From contig CAWATG010000015.1 in assembly GCA_963785035.1 (NCBI GenBank), forward strand, positions 1 through 64,000: DNA of 64,000 nucleotides, given 5' to 3'. Shown piece by piece: positions 42,572 through 51,485 of the stretch. Source of the DNA: CAWATG01 sp963785035 (lineage in GTDB: Bacteria > Actinomycetota > Acidimicrobiia > IMCC26256 > CAWATG01). Every line of letters starts with the position of its first letter. Position 1 is the first letter of the stretch. Below the pieces are notes generated by a model, which had not been told where the DNA came from, made no database searches, and worked only from the letters and a program-made list of their open reading frames with translations. The translations under genes were made by a program, and so were the position numbers.

Positions 42572-43460
42572 GCCGAGCTCGACGTGCGGATCTACCTGCA
42601 GTTCGACGGGCTCGACGCCTCCACCCACATTGCGTTCCGGGGCCGCGACCTGCGCGCGCAGCGAAGGCCAAGGCGCTGGAACGGTGCGCCGACGCGGGCC
42701 TCGCTGTGCTGCTCGTCGCAGCGGTGGACGCCGAGACGAACCTCGACCAGGTCGGCGACATCGTCCGCCACGGCATCGCCCACCCCGCAGTGCGCGGGGT
42801 CGTGTTCCAGCCGGTGACGCGCGCCGGGCGCATGCCCACCTTCGACCCCCGTCACGCGGCTCACCAACCCCGACGTCATCAAGGCCCTCGTCGCGCAATG
42901 TCCCGACTGGTTCCGGGTCTCGGACTTCTTCCCGGTGCCGTGCTGCTTTCCGACCTGCCGCTCGGTCACCTACCTGCTCGGCGACGACGAAGACGTCATC
43001 CCGATCACCGCGGCTGCTGCCGCTGGAGAACTACCTCGACTACGTCACCAACCGGGCGCTGCCCGACCCGTCGGTGCGCACGCGCTGGAGGGTCTGTGGA
43101 GCGCATCGGCGATCCCCGGCTCGCCGACCATGACCGACCGGCTGCACCACTACCCTGACAGCGCTCGGTCTCTCGGGCGAGCTCAACGAGGTCGCCGCGG
43201 GCCGCGTTGGAGACATGCGCGAGCTGCGGGATCGACTTCCCCGACGCGCTTGGCGGATCTGGCGTCGAAGGCGTTCATGATCGTGATCCAGGACTTCCAG
43301 GACCCCTACACGCTCAACGTCAAACAGCTGATGAAGTGCTGCGTCGAAGAGATCACTCCCGACGGCCGGCTGATCCCGTTCTGCGCCTACAACTCGGTCG
43401 GCTACCGCGAACAGGTCCGCGCCCAGCTCTCCGGCACGGCGGTGGACGACGGTCGTGCCA
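42572..43460 (+). pseudogene. Radical-SAM protein (Tes-like), N-terminally truncated and many frame changes
   Basis: Plus-strand pieces in successive frames read LDVRIYLQFDGLDASTHIAFRGRDLR, AKAKALERCADAGLAVLLVAAVDAETNLDQVG, VRGVVFQPVTRAGRMPTFDP, PVPCCFPTCRSVTYLLGDD, NYLDYVTNRALPDPSV and DFQDPYTLNVKQLMKCCVEEITPDGRLIPFCAYNSVGYREQVR. This is the central and C-terminal part of radical-SAM enzymes resembling archaeal tetraether-lipid synthase. At least six frame changes occur in 900 bases while residues stay conserved; the N-terminal FeS CxxxCxxC part is missing. Confidence 0.55.
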
Positions 43461-43609
43461 AACGCCGCTCGAGCTGGCCGACCTGCTCGTGCCCACCCGT
43501 CACGGCTCGCGCACCGTGGCGCCCGGCCTCTCGCGGCCCGATACCGCCGGTGCAGGTCAACCTCGGGCGGAGCGCTGCGGTGAGCCGCGCTGCCATCGCT
43601 CGCCGACGC

Positions 43610-44415
43610 TCGGTGAGCTGATCGACGACCTACCGGGCCGGCGCCGCCGGAGACACCGAAGCCGCCAAATCGTGCTGCGCCGCTGTCTACGGCGTCGATC
43701 TGGTCGGCCTCTTCCTCGGCGAGAGCTACCACCCCGGCGGCATCGAGCTCACCCGGCGCCTCGCCGAGCACTCGTCGAGCTGCTACCGGGCCGAGCGCGT
43801 GCTCGACGTTCGCCTCCGGGATCGGCGCCACTGCGGTGCTGCTTGCCGCCGAGCACGATGTCAACGTGGTCGGCGTCGACCTCGGCGCCGCGCAGATCGC
43901 CAAGGCGACCGGCCCGTGCCGCTGCCGCCGGCCTCAGGGACCGGGCCGTGTTCCGGTCGGTGACGCCGAACATCTGCCGTCGACGACAGCAGCTTCGACG
44001 CCGTCGTCAGCGAGTCCGCGTTCTGCGCCTTCCTCGACGAGCCGCAGGCCGCTGCGAGGTCGCACGCGTCCTGCGCCAGGTGGGCGGCTCGGTCTCACCG
44101 ACGTATGGATGCTCTTCGAGTGGCTCGACCCGACCTCGCGGACTCGCCGGTCGCATTGCCTGCATCGCCGACGCCCGGCCCGTCGACGACACCGGCTTCT
44201 GTTGGAGTCGGCCGGGTTCCGCATCGACCAGGTTGAACGCAACGACGAAGCGCTTGCCGCTACCGTCGAGGTCATCACCAGTCGCCTCCGCGCCCTCCGG
44301 TTGCTCGACCTGCCGCTACTGCAGACCATCGACCTCCGCCGGGCAATCGACGTCGCTCGCCGTGTCGCTGACGTCGTCGACCGCGGCGATGCCGGCTACT
44401 TCCTGCTTACCGTGG
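43610..44415 (+). pseudogene. SAM-dependent methyltransferase with many frame changes
   Basis: Pieces in alternating frames read KSCCAAVYGVDLVGLFLGESYHPGG, LAAEHDVNVVGVDLGAAQIAKAT, VWMLFEWLDP, LLLESAGFRIDQVERNDEALAATVEVITSRLRALRLLDLPLLQTIDL and DRGDAGYFLLTV. Together they outline one class I methyltransferase of about 270 residues, with the SAM-binding GIGATAVLLAAEH region. It follows the radical-SAM gene directly and may have been its partner. It is not readable as given. Confidence 0.55.
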
Positions 44416-44429
44416 TCCCAGAACTGCTG

Positions 44430-44688
44430 GGCGTTCTCGAGTCCGACGCGCGTCGCGAACAACACCCACGCGTCGGCGTACTGGCGGTGGACCAGCACGC
44501 GAAACCGCGGCTTGGCGTCCGGCGGTGCTCCAGGCCGACGGGCGGCCACGTGCGGTCGGTAGGCGCCGGGCTGCGGGTCAGGTTGTTGGCCGCGGCGCTT
44601 CGGCATAGTCGCCCGTCCCGGGCCCGGGTGCTTCGAAGGTTCGCTCGATCCGCAACGATCGTGTCCCGGACCCGGTCTGCTCACTCAT
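44430..44688 (-). pseudogene. Start of an SRPBCC gene joined to an unidentified fragment
   Basis: ATG 44688 starts MSEQTGSGTRSLRIERTFEAP, the opening of a START/SRPBCC (AHSA1-like) protein, which loses homology after 25 residues. Further along the minus strand RFRVLVHRQYADAWVLFATRVGLENAQQFWDH reads as another conserved but unidentified protein piece. Both are out of place and broken. Confidence 0.4.
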
Positions 44689-44689
44689 G

Positions 44690-45045
44690 CCAGTCCGCCC
44701 TTCGTGGCGGTCTGGAGTTGTTCGGAGGTACTCGTCCATCCTGTCGAAGCGCGCCTCCCAGACCGGGCGGTACTGCTCGGCCCACGTCGACACCGCCTCG
44801 ATCGGTGCCGGCGTCAAGTGCGCACGGCCGGTACTGGGCCTGCGGCACCTCGGATCACCAGCCCGGCTCGCTCCAGCACCTTGATGTGCTTGGAGACGGC
44901 TGGGAGGGTCAGCTCGAACGGTGCCGCCAGCTCGTTGACGGTGGCCGCGCCGTCGGCGAGGCGTCCGAGGATCGCGCCGTCGTGTGGTGTTCGCCAGCGC
45001 CGCGAAGGTCTCGCTCAATCGGTCGTCGTCGATCACTGCGACCAT
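44690..45045 (-). pseudogene. ArsR-family regulator, frameshifted
   Basis: ATG 45045 with AGGAGG upstream begins MVAVIDDDRLSETFAALANTTRR, an ArsR winged-helix start. Frame changes follow; the HTH survives in other frames (TVNELAA and LPAVSKHIKVLERAGLV) and the end returns as WAEQYRPVWEARFDRMDEYL. ArsR genes of this subgroup are always paired with SRPBCC genes, as here (44688). Confidence 0.6.
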
Positions 45046-45140
45046 CTGTCCTCCTAGTTTGCGAATCGGATAATTAACCAATCTGAGAAAGTAGATGGGT
45101 ATGGCCCCGAGTGTCAGCAGCGTCAACGCCTCGCGCGCGG

Positions 45141-45587
45141 TCAGTCGCTCACGCCGTTCGAGGATCGACTTGAGGGCGGCGAGGTCGTTGCGGTTGCTCG
45201 TCGCATGGCCGGGGCCATGAACGGGGCGGCAGGCTGGAGAACCCGGCGGGTTCGCCGCGGTTGCGCAGCGTCATGTGGGTGCCGCCGTCGACGGCGGGGC
45301 CCAGGTGTAGGTGGTCTCCATGGGGAACGGGCCTCGGCGGTGCGCATGACGAGCCGCTCGCCGGGACGAGCTCGACGATCTCGTAGTCGTAGGCGAGGCG
45401 ACGGCCGAGGAAGCGGGCCACGAATCCGACGATCCGAACCGACCTGCGAGCGGTGGCTCGGTCTTCCACTCGACGGACTCGATGTTGGCGTACCACTCGG
45501 CGTGCGTGGTCGGGGTCGGCCGCGATACGGCGGCGACCTCGGCGACGGGCGGGCGATGTCGATCTCGGTGCGCACGTCGACGCTCAC
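45141..45587 (-). pseudogene. SRPBCC-family protein, frameshifted
   Basis: From GTG 45587: MSVDVRTEIDIARP, then AEWYANIESVEWKTEPPLA, FVARFLGRRLAYDYEIVELV, GPFPMETTYTWAP, GGTHMTLRNRGEPAGF and LAALKSILERRE in alternating frames. It is a polyketide-cyclase/START-like small-ligand-binding protein of about 150 residues with four or more frame changes. Confidence 0.6.
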
Positions 45588-45599
45588 GGCGCCGCCCCT

Positions 45600-46018
45600 T
45601 CGGCTGGCGGCGACCAGGAGCGGGAGGAAGTGGCCCCAGCCGGCGTGTGTGCTCGTCGGCGAAGGCGGCGGGGAGGCCGGTGTGGCGCAGGGTCAGGATG
45701 GTGTCACCGTCGTCGGCGGTGAGGGTGACCTCGACCCGGGTGGAGCCGGGCGCGACGTCGGGCACGCCGTCGGTGGGCTCCCAGCCGAAGGTGAACACGA
45801 TGCGCTCGTGGGGGACGAGCTCGACGTACTCGCCGACCATGACCGGGCCGCCGCCCATCTCGACGCGGCAGGCGCCGCCGGGTCGCGGGTCGAGCTCGGC
45901 GGCCGCGCCCCACCAGTCGCACATGCGCTGCGGGTCGGTCCAGTAGCGCCACACCGTCTCGGGTCGGGCGCTGATGCGCAGCGTCTGCTCGACGGTGCGT
46001 GGTGTCGGCGTCGGTCAC
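45600..46018 (-). pseudogene. AHSA1/SRPBCC-family protein, frameshifted
   Basis: The central part reads cleanly in one frame: VWRYWTDPQRMCDWWGAAAELDPRPGGACRVEMGGG, VELVPHERIVFTFGWEPTDG, RVEVTLTADDGDTILTLRHTGLP. Both ends are displaced by frame changes (start VTDADTT, end LPPLLVAASRRG-like). These activator-of-Hsp90-like proteins accompany ArsR genes; the ArsR partner is upstream at 46373. Confidence 0.65.
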
Positions 46019-46373
46019 CGGTGCTCCTTCGGGTCGTCGGTGCGCGATGCGCCACGCGGTCCGTTCGGGCCATTCCTCGCGCTCGGCGGCGGCCTTGAGG
46101 CGGGCGAGGCGGTCGGACCACATCTCCTCGACGAAGGCGGCCGCGTTCGCGCAGGCCCTCGCGCCGCCAGCCGGTAGAGGCGGCGGTTGCCGTCGGGGCG
46201 GACCTCGACGCAGCCCGGCGTCGGTGAGCACCCGGAGGTGCTGGGACGACCGCGGGGCGGCTCATCGACGGGAAGTGGCCGGCGATCTCGCCGGCCGGCA
46301 GCTCGCCGTCGCGGACGAGGCGGAGGATGGCGCGCCGGGTCGGGTCGGCGACCGCTCGCAGCGCCTCGTCCAC
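46015..46373 (-). pseudogene. ArsR-family regulator, frameshifted
   Basis: GTG 46373 starts MDEALRAVADPTRRAILRLVRDGELPAGEIAGHFPSMSRPAV; the rest continues in other frames as HLRVLTDAGLVEVRPDGNRRLYRLAARGL and FVEEMWSDRLARLKAAAE. With two one-base corrections it is a normal ArsR protein of about 115 residues, overlapping the SRPBCC gene. Confidence 0.65.
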
Positions 46374-46455
46374 GCCGATCTCCTCCCCGGCACTTGACCT
46401 CGCGGCATGCCGTCCGCGAGTGTGTAAGCATCATCTTACACAGATTGGAGCCCTG

Positions 46456-46845
46456 ATGGACCTCATCGACGCCCTCGACCGCACCTTCGCCCACGCTCAC
46501 GCCGTCATCGCCGGCGTCAGGGCCGACCAGTACGACGACAAGACGCCGTGCGCCGAGTGGACCGTGCGCGACCTGCTCGGAGCACATGATCGGCGTCGTC
46601 GACGGGCTCGGCGCCGCCGCCTGCCGGACGAACGCCCGAGCCCGTTCACGCCTCGGCGCCGACCCGGCCGCCCAGCTCCAGACTGCCGCCGCGCCGCGAT
46701 GGCCGGCTGGCGGACGCCAGGCGTGCTCGACCGGATCATCGACAGCCGGTCCAGGCCGATGGTGCTTCGTCAAGGGGTGCTGCACGCCCACATCTCGGGA
46801 GCCCAGCTCGGCAAGGGTCGCAACGCCGACGGTCCGAGGCGTTGA
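46456..46845 (+). pseudogene. TIGR03086-type mycothiol-dependent isomerase-like protein, frameshifted and short
   Basis: ATG 46456 starts MDLIDALDRTFAHAHAVIAGVRADQYDDKTPCAEWTVRDLLG, continuing in a second frame as HMIGVVDGLGAAAC and in a third with WRTPGVLDRIID. This is the DinB-like TIGR03086 family of about 190 residues. At least two frame changes occur and the C-terminal part is not found. Confidence 0.6.
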
Positions 46846-47056
46846 CATGGCCAAGTACGTGCAATCCACCCCGGACCTCACACGATCGACATCCAGGTCA
46901 CGAGCGAAGTCGATGTCTGCGAGCGGAGCCGCTGAGTCGGTTCGGTCGCGGCGCTGGCCGCGGACGGCCGGCGCGGGCAGCCTGCTAGAGTTGAGAGTTC
47001 TGGTGTGCCGGGAAGTCTGGTCGGCGAGCGTCTATTCGCCGACCCCCGGGACCTTC
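46846..47056. other. Leader region of nhaA
   Basis: No gene recognised. In-frame GTG at 47003 offers an alternative NhaA start 18 codons upstream. No strong ribosome site is visible before either start. Confidence 0.4.
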
Positions 47057-48400
47057 ATGCCTGCCACATCTCGCGTGCCGATCTGGCTCAACAGCGAGCA
47101 CTTCCTTGCCCGACGCTTGGGCCGACCTGTGCAGCGATTTATGCACATCGAGGCCTCCGGTGGCATCGTGCTGCTTGCCGCCGCCGCGGCAGCGATGGTA
47201 TGGGCGAACTCGCCTTGGTCGGCGTCCTACCACGACCTGTGGGGCACGAGCCTCTCCATCGATCTTGGCGGCAACGTCGTGTCCGAGGACCTCCGCCATT
47301 GGGTCAACGACGGGCTCATGGCGCTCTTCTTCTTCGTTGTCGGTCTCGAGATCAAGCAAGAACTCGCGACCGGATACCTCTCGAAGCTGCGTGACGCCCT
47401 GCTGCCTGCGATCGCGGCGCTAGGCGGCATGGTCGTGCCGGCCATCATCTACGCGGTCATCAATGCGGGTGGCGCCGGCGCCGACGGCTGGGGCATCCCG
47501 ATGGCGACGGACATCGCGTTCGCGCTTGGAGTACTTGCGTTGCTCGGCAACCGAGTCCCACCGACGCTGAAGATCCTGCTCCTCGCTCTGGCCATCGTCG
47601 ACGACATCGGAGCGATCGTCGTGATCGCCATTTTCTACACCGACGACCTCCAGATCTCCTGGCTCGTCGCTGCCGTCGCAGGCCTGGCCCTGATCGTGAT
47701 CCTGCGCCAAAGGCGGGTCTGGTACACGCCGCTCTACGCCGCCATCGGACTCGTGGTGTGGTTCGCGACCCTCGAAAGCGGCATCCACGCCACGATCGCC
47801 GGGGTCGCCCTCGGTTTGCTCGCCCCGGCAAGACCTCTGCTGCCCGACACCGACGCGGCCGCCATTGCCGACCGGATCTCCGAGGACCGCAATGTCACGG
47901 TCGCCGAGATCCGTCAGGTGTCGTTCGAGCTGCGCGAATCTGCGTCGGTCGCCGAACGGCTGCAGGACCTCTTGCACCCGTGGACGAGCTACCTCGCCAT
48001 TCCGCTCTTTGCTCTTGCCAACGCCGGTGTCGAACTGTCCGGTGGCATCATCGGCGACGCGGCGACGTCGCCTGTCACCGCCGGCGTCTTCATCGGCCTG
48101 CTCGTTGGCAAGTTCATCGGCATTACCGGCGCCGTTTTTCTCGCCACCAAACTGCGGATCGCATCGCTTCCCGACGGCGTCACGCCGCGCCAGATCACGG
48201 GAATGGCGCTCCTCGCCGGAATCGGCTTCACGGTGTCGCTGTTCATCAGCGGCCTCGCTTTCGAAGACGCCCTCACCGACGAAGCCAAGATCGGTGTGAT
48301 CACGGCCTCCGTACTCGCCGCGACCGTCGGCCTCCTTGTACTGGGAACGGACCAATCGACTCGCATCGAACCAACCAAGGCGACGGAATCGTCGGACTGA
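47057..48400 (+). CDS. nhaA: Na+/H+ antiporter NhaA
   Basis: This 447-residue antiporter has about 11-12 membrane helices. Signature parts include HIEASGGIVLLAAAAAAMVWANSPW, HWVNDGLMALFFFVVGLEIKQEL, GWGIPMATDIAFALGVLALLGNRVP with the cation-binding Asp pair (AIVDDIGAIVVIAIFY), and ITGMALLAGIGFTVSLFISGLAF. It exchanges protons for Na+ and regulates pH and salt. Length matches actinobacterial NhaA, longer than E. coli. Start is uncertain. Confidence 0.95.
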   Translation: MPATSRVPIWLNSEHFLARRLGRPVQRFMHIEASGGIVLLAAAAAAMVWANSPWSASYHDLWGTSLSIDLGGNVVSEDLRHWVNDGLMALFFFVVGLEIKQELATGYLSKLRDALLPAIAALGGMVVPAIIYAVINAGGAGADGWGIPMATDIAFALGVLALLGNRVPPTLKILLLALAIVDDIGAIVVIAIFYTDDLQISWLVAAVAGLALIVILRQRRVWYTPLYAAIGLVVWFATLESGIHATIAGVALGLLAPARPLLPDTDAAAIADRISEDRNVTVAEIRQVSFELRESASVAERLQDLLHPWTSYLAIPLFALANAGVELSGGIIGDAATSPVTAGVFIGLLVGKFIGITGAVFLATKLRIASLPDGVTPRQITGMALLAGIGFTVSLFISGLAFEDALTDEAKIGVITASVLAATVGLLVLGTDQSTRIEPTKATESSD

Positions 48401-48452
48401 TCAGCGGTGGCGTATGGCGTCGATCGTCTGACGCGCGGGCGTAAGTCGAGTC

Positions 48453-48686
48453 TCAGCGTTTCGATCTGAGCGCGTCGAGACGCCCTGTGTATTCGCTTTC
48501 GTCGAGCTCCCCGCGCGCAAAGCGTTCCGCCAGGATGTCTTCGGCCGAGTCACGCGGGCGTTCGGTTCCTGACGAGCCGCGAATGACGGTGACCACCACC
48601 CAGGCGACGAGTCCCCAGAAGACGACCATAAAGATGGTCATCACCAACCAGGCTCCCCAGCCCCAACCGTCGTTCCAGTACATCAT
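48453..48686 (-). CDS. SHOCT-domain membrane protein
   Basis: This 77-residue protein begins MMYWNDGWGWGAWLVMTIFMVVFWGLVAWVVVTVI, a single membrane helix. It ends with the short C-terminal SHOCT domain DILAERFARGELDESEYTGRLDAL. Such proteins are common in actinobacteria, possibly in oligomerisation. Convergent with nhaA. Confidence 0.85.
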   Translation of the reverse strand: MMYWNDGWGWGAWLVMTIFMVVFWGLVAWVVVTVIRGSSGTERPRDSAEDILAERFARGELDESEYTGRLDALRSKR

Positions 48687-48793
48687 CGTGTCCTCCCTCG
48701 CTCAGTCTGCGAGCTCGAAACGGCTGGGCCTAGGGTCGTTCGTCCCGAGCGCGCGGCGGGACGATCACCGATCCCGCGCAGCCCCGTCGTGCA

Positions 48794-50087
48794 TCATCGG
48801 CGTTCGCTTTCCGGCGCGACGACGCGGTTTCGCGGTGCAGGTGGGTGTGTTTCGTACATGCGCACGATGACGACGAGTCCGGAGGCGGCGGTGAGTGCGG
48901 CGACCGCCCAGATGGCGGCTTCGATGGAGATGAGGTCGGCGAGAATGCCGGCGAGGATCGCGCCGACTGCGAAGCCCGGCGTCGCGCCACAGTCGGTAGA
49001 CCCCGACGGAGCGTGCCCGCCAGCGGGGGTGGGCGACGTCGCCGATGGCGGCGAGGAGGGTGGGGTACACCATGGCGGTGCCGACGCCGAGCAGCGCGGC
49101 GCCCGCGGCCCAGGCCCCGAAGCCACTGCTGGCGGCGATCCAGGCGATGGCGACGGCCTGGGTGAGCATGCCGCCCGCGATGAGCCGCTTGCGGCCGATG
49201 CGGTCGGAGAGCCCACCGGTGATGAGCTGGCCGATGCCCCAGATAGCGGGGTAAATGGCGGCGAGGATGCCGATGCGCCCCACCGAGAGCCCGGCGTCGG
49301 CGAAGAAGAGGGGGAAGAGGCCCCAGGCGAGGCCGTCGTTGAGGTTGTTGACGAGCCCGGCCTGGCTGCACGACGACAGTGCTCGTTCGCGGAAGCTGGT
49401 GAGCATGAAGATCTCTCGGGTGCTCAGCGCGTCGTGCAGTGAGTCGTTGGTGGTGACGTGGTTCGCTGCTTCGAGGTGGGCGTGGTGGCGCGTCTCACGC
49501 ACGAACACGCTTGACAGTGCGAGTCCGAGCCCGGCGTAGGCGAGGCCGAGGAAGAAGGGCTCGGGTCGAAGTCCGTACTCCTGGGCGATGAAGCCGGTGG
49601 CGAGCGCAGTGAGCGCGACCGCGCCGTACCCGGCGGCCTCGTTGAGTCCCATCGCGAACCCGCGTCGCTCGGGACCGACGAGATCGATCTTCATGATGAC
49701 CGTCGTGGACCACGTGAAGCCCTGGTTCATGCCGAGCAGGACGTTGGCGAACACGATCCATCCCCATGTGGGCGCCCAGATCAACAGCAACGGCACGGGT
49801 ACGCCGATGAGCCAGCCGGCCACGAGGACGGGTTTGCGGCCGATGCGGTCCGACAGGGTGCCGGCGAAGAAGTTGGTGATTGCCTTGGTGATGCCGAACG
49901 CGACGATGAAGGTGAGCGCGGCCGTGAAGGCTGTGATCCCGAAGACGTCCTCGGCGAGCAGCGGCAGCACGGTGCGTTCCTGGCCGATCATCCCGCCGAC
50001 GAGCGCGTTGACGCCGACGAGCAACCCGAACTGGGCGAGGTTGTGGCGCAGGCCAAGCTGCACCCGTGGCTGGTCGGCGGCGGTCAT
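48794..50087 (-). pseudogene. Major facilitator superfamily transporter, one-base frameshift near C-terminus
   Basis: From ATG 50087 the frame gives an MFS protein with GIGVNALVGG-type first helix, GTLSDRIGRKPVLVAGW, MGLNEAAGYGAVALTA, LVNNLNDGLAWGLFPLFF and GGLSDRIGRKRLIAGG, to SVGVYRLWRDAG. At about 48976 (a G run) one extra base shifts the frame; homology goes on as FAVGAILAGILADLISIEAAIWAVAALTAASGL, ending at 48794. Corrected length is about 431. Located in the sulfur module; substrate unknown. Confidence 0.8.
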
Positions 50088-50251
50088 GCGCCGACCGCGA
50101 GGGGCCCGCCGCGGTGTTCCCAGTCGGCGGGACCGCCGGTCACGATGCGGACTTCGGGGTGACCGGCGCGGGTGCGACGGGACCGGTCGACGGTGCGCAA
50201 TGGGTTGATGACCGGCACTCCGCCGACGACGCCGATGATCTCCAATCCCAC
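50084..50251 (-). CDS. 55-residue protein of the sulfur module
   Basis: GTG 50251 has an excellent ribosome site, GGGAGG, 7 bases upstream. The product reads VGLEIIGVVGGVPVINPLRTVDRSRRTRAGHPEVRIVTGGPADWEHRGG..., and its stop overlaps the MFS start (ATGA). The strong signals indicate a real small gene, though I do not recognise a family. It is divergent from ArsR-rhodanese. Possible roles include a small carrier or a fragment of a larger enzyme. Confidence 0.65.
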   Translation of the reverse strand: MGLEIIGVVGGVPVINPLRTVDRSRRTRAGHPEVRIVTGGPADWEHRGGPLAVGA

Positions 50252-50290
50252 GGGTGTGACCTCCCGAATCGGCTACGGATGTTATGCTAC

Positions 50291-50306
50291 TCCATTGATC
50301 ACTGGA
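50291..50306. promoter_or_regulatory. Candidate ArsR-rhodanese operator
   Basis: TCCATTGATCACTGGA is an almost perfect palindrome (one mismatched pair) between the divergent MFS operon and the ArsR-rhodanese gene, in a local AT-rich zone. ArsR-family binding here is expected but unproven. Confidence 0.55.
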
Positions 50307-50353
50307 ATAACACCGGTGGACGTGGTGGACGTGGACGTGGACATGGAGGTGCG

Positions 50354-51125
50354 ATGGGAGACCGGGCCGCGAAGCGGGCGCTGTTCGAACAGTTCGCCCG
50401 GGTCGCCAAGGCGGTCGCCCACCCGGCGCGACTCGAGCTGCTCGAGCTGCTCGCCCAAGGCGAGCGCAGCGTGGAGGAGCTCGCCGCGCTGACCGAGACC
50501 GGACTGAGCACCGTCTCGGCCCAACTGCAGGAGCTGCGCCGGGCCCGCCTGGTGGAGACGCGCCGCGACGGAACGCGCGTGTTCTACCGGTTGTCGGGCG
50601 ATGATGTAGCGGCGCTGGTCGGAGTGTTGCGTGACGTCGCTGCTGCTCACCTTGGCGACGTGGAGCCGGCGGCGCTGCGGTATCTCGGCGACGATGTCGA
50701 TGTCGAGGCTATCGACCGGACCGAGCTCCTCCGGCGGGCATCATCGGGCGAAGTCGTGGTGGTCGACGTGCGACCCCGCGCCGAGTACGAGGCCGGGCAT
50801 GTGCCGAGCGCGCTGTCGGTTCCGCTCGACGAGCTTCATCGCGCGTCTTGCCGAACTGCCCTCCGACATCGAGGTCGTGGCCTACTGCCGTGGTCCCTAT
50901 TGCGTCCTCGCTCATGAGGCGGTGCGGTGCCTGCACCGGGCAGGACGGCGCGCCCTGCGCCTCGCGGATGGCCTACCAGAATGGCGTCTCGCCGGGCTGC
51001 CTGTCGTCGAAGGGGCCGAACCGGGGCGCCTCGCGTCGCGGCCGCGTCGAACCGTGAGGACTAACCGCCCTAGCGCTCGTCGTGTCGGAGAACCCACGAT
51101 CGGGGAAGGAGGCCACGCCCGATGA
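50354..51125 (+). pseudogene. ArsR-rhodanese fusion regulator, one-base frameshift in the rhodanese part
   Basis: ATG 50354 with GGAGG begins an ArsR winged helix (HPARLELLELLAQGERSVEELAALTETGLSTVSAQLQELRRARLV), then VVVVDVRPRAEYEAGHVPSALSVPLDEL of a rhodanese domain. At about 50840 the frame shifts; homology continues ARLAELPSDIEVVAYCRGPYCVLAHEAV with the active Cys, to stop 51125. Corrected length about 256. Such fusions likely sense reactive sulfur. The stop overlaps the DsrE gene (ATGA). Confidence 0.8.
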
Positions 51126-51472
51126 ACGTCCTGCTGATCCTCAACGACCCGCCCTATGGCACCGAGCGCTCCTTCAACGGGTTACGCCTGGCCGGCTCGC
51201 TCGTGGAGCGCGAAGGCGTCGCCGTGCGGGTGTTCCTCATCGGTGACGCGGTGGGCTGCGCGGTCGGGGGACAGCAGGTGCCCAACGGGTACTACCACCT
51301 CGACCGCATGGTCGACGGTGCTGCCCGCCATGGCGCCGAGATCGGCTGCTGCGGCACCTGCCTCGATGCCCGCGGTCTGGGCGAGGACCTGCTCGTGAAA
51401 GGTGCCCGGCGGTCGAGCCTCGAGGAGCTCACCGACTGGGTGCTCTGGGCCGACCAGACCATCACGTTCTGA
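51122..51472 (+). CDS. DsrE-family sulfur-carrier protein
   Basis: This 116-residue DsrE/DsrF-like protein starts MNVLLILNDPPYGTERSFNGLRLAGSL, a very typical opening, and has the thiol motif GCCGTCLDARG (about 78-88) and C-terminal LEELTDWVLWADQTITF. These proteins carry sulfane sulfur on Cys. It overlaps ArsR-rhodanese by 4 bases and precedes the SQR-like gene by 13. Confidence 0.92.
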   Translation: MNVLLILNDPPYGTERSFNGLRLAGSLVEREGVAVRVFLIGDAVGCAVGGQQVPNGYYHLDRMVDGAARHGAEIGCCGTCLDARGLGEDLLVKGARRSSLEELTDWVLWADQTITF

Positions 51473-51485
51473 ATGGGGGTAGGGG

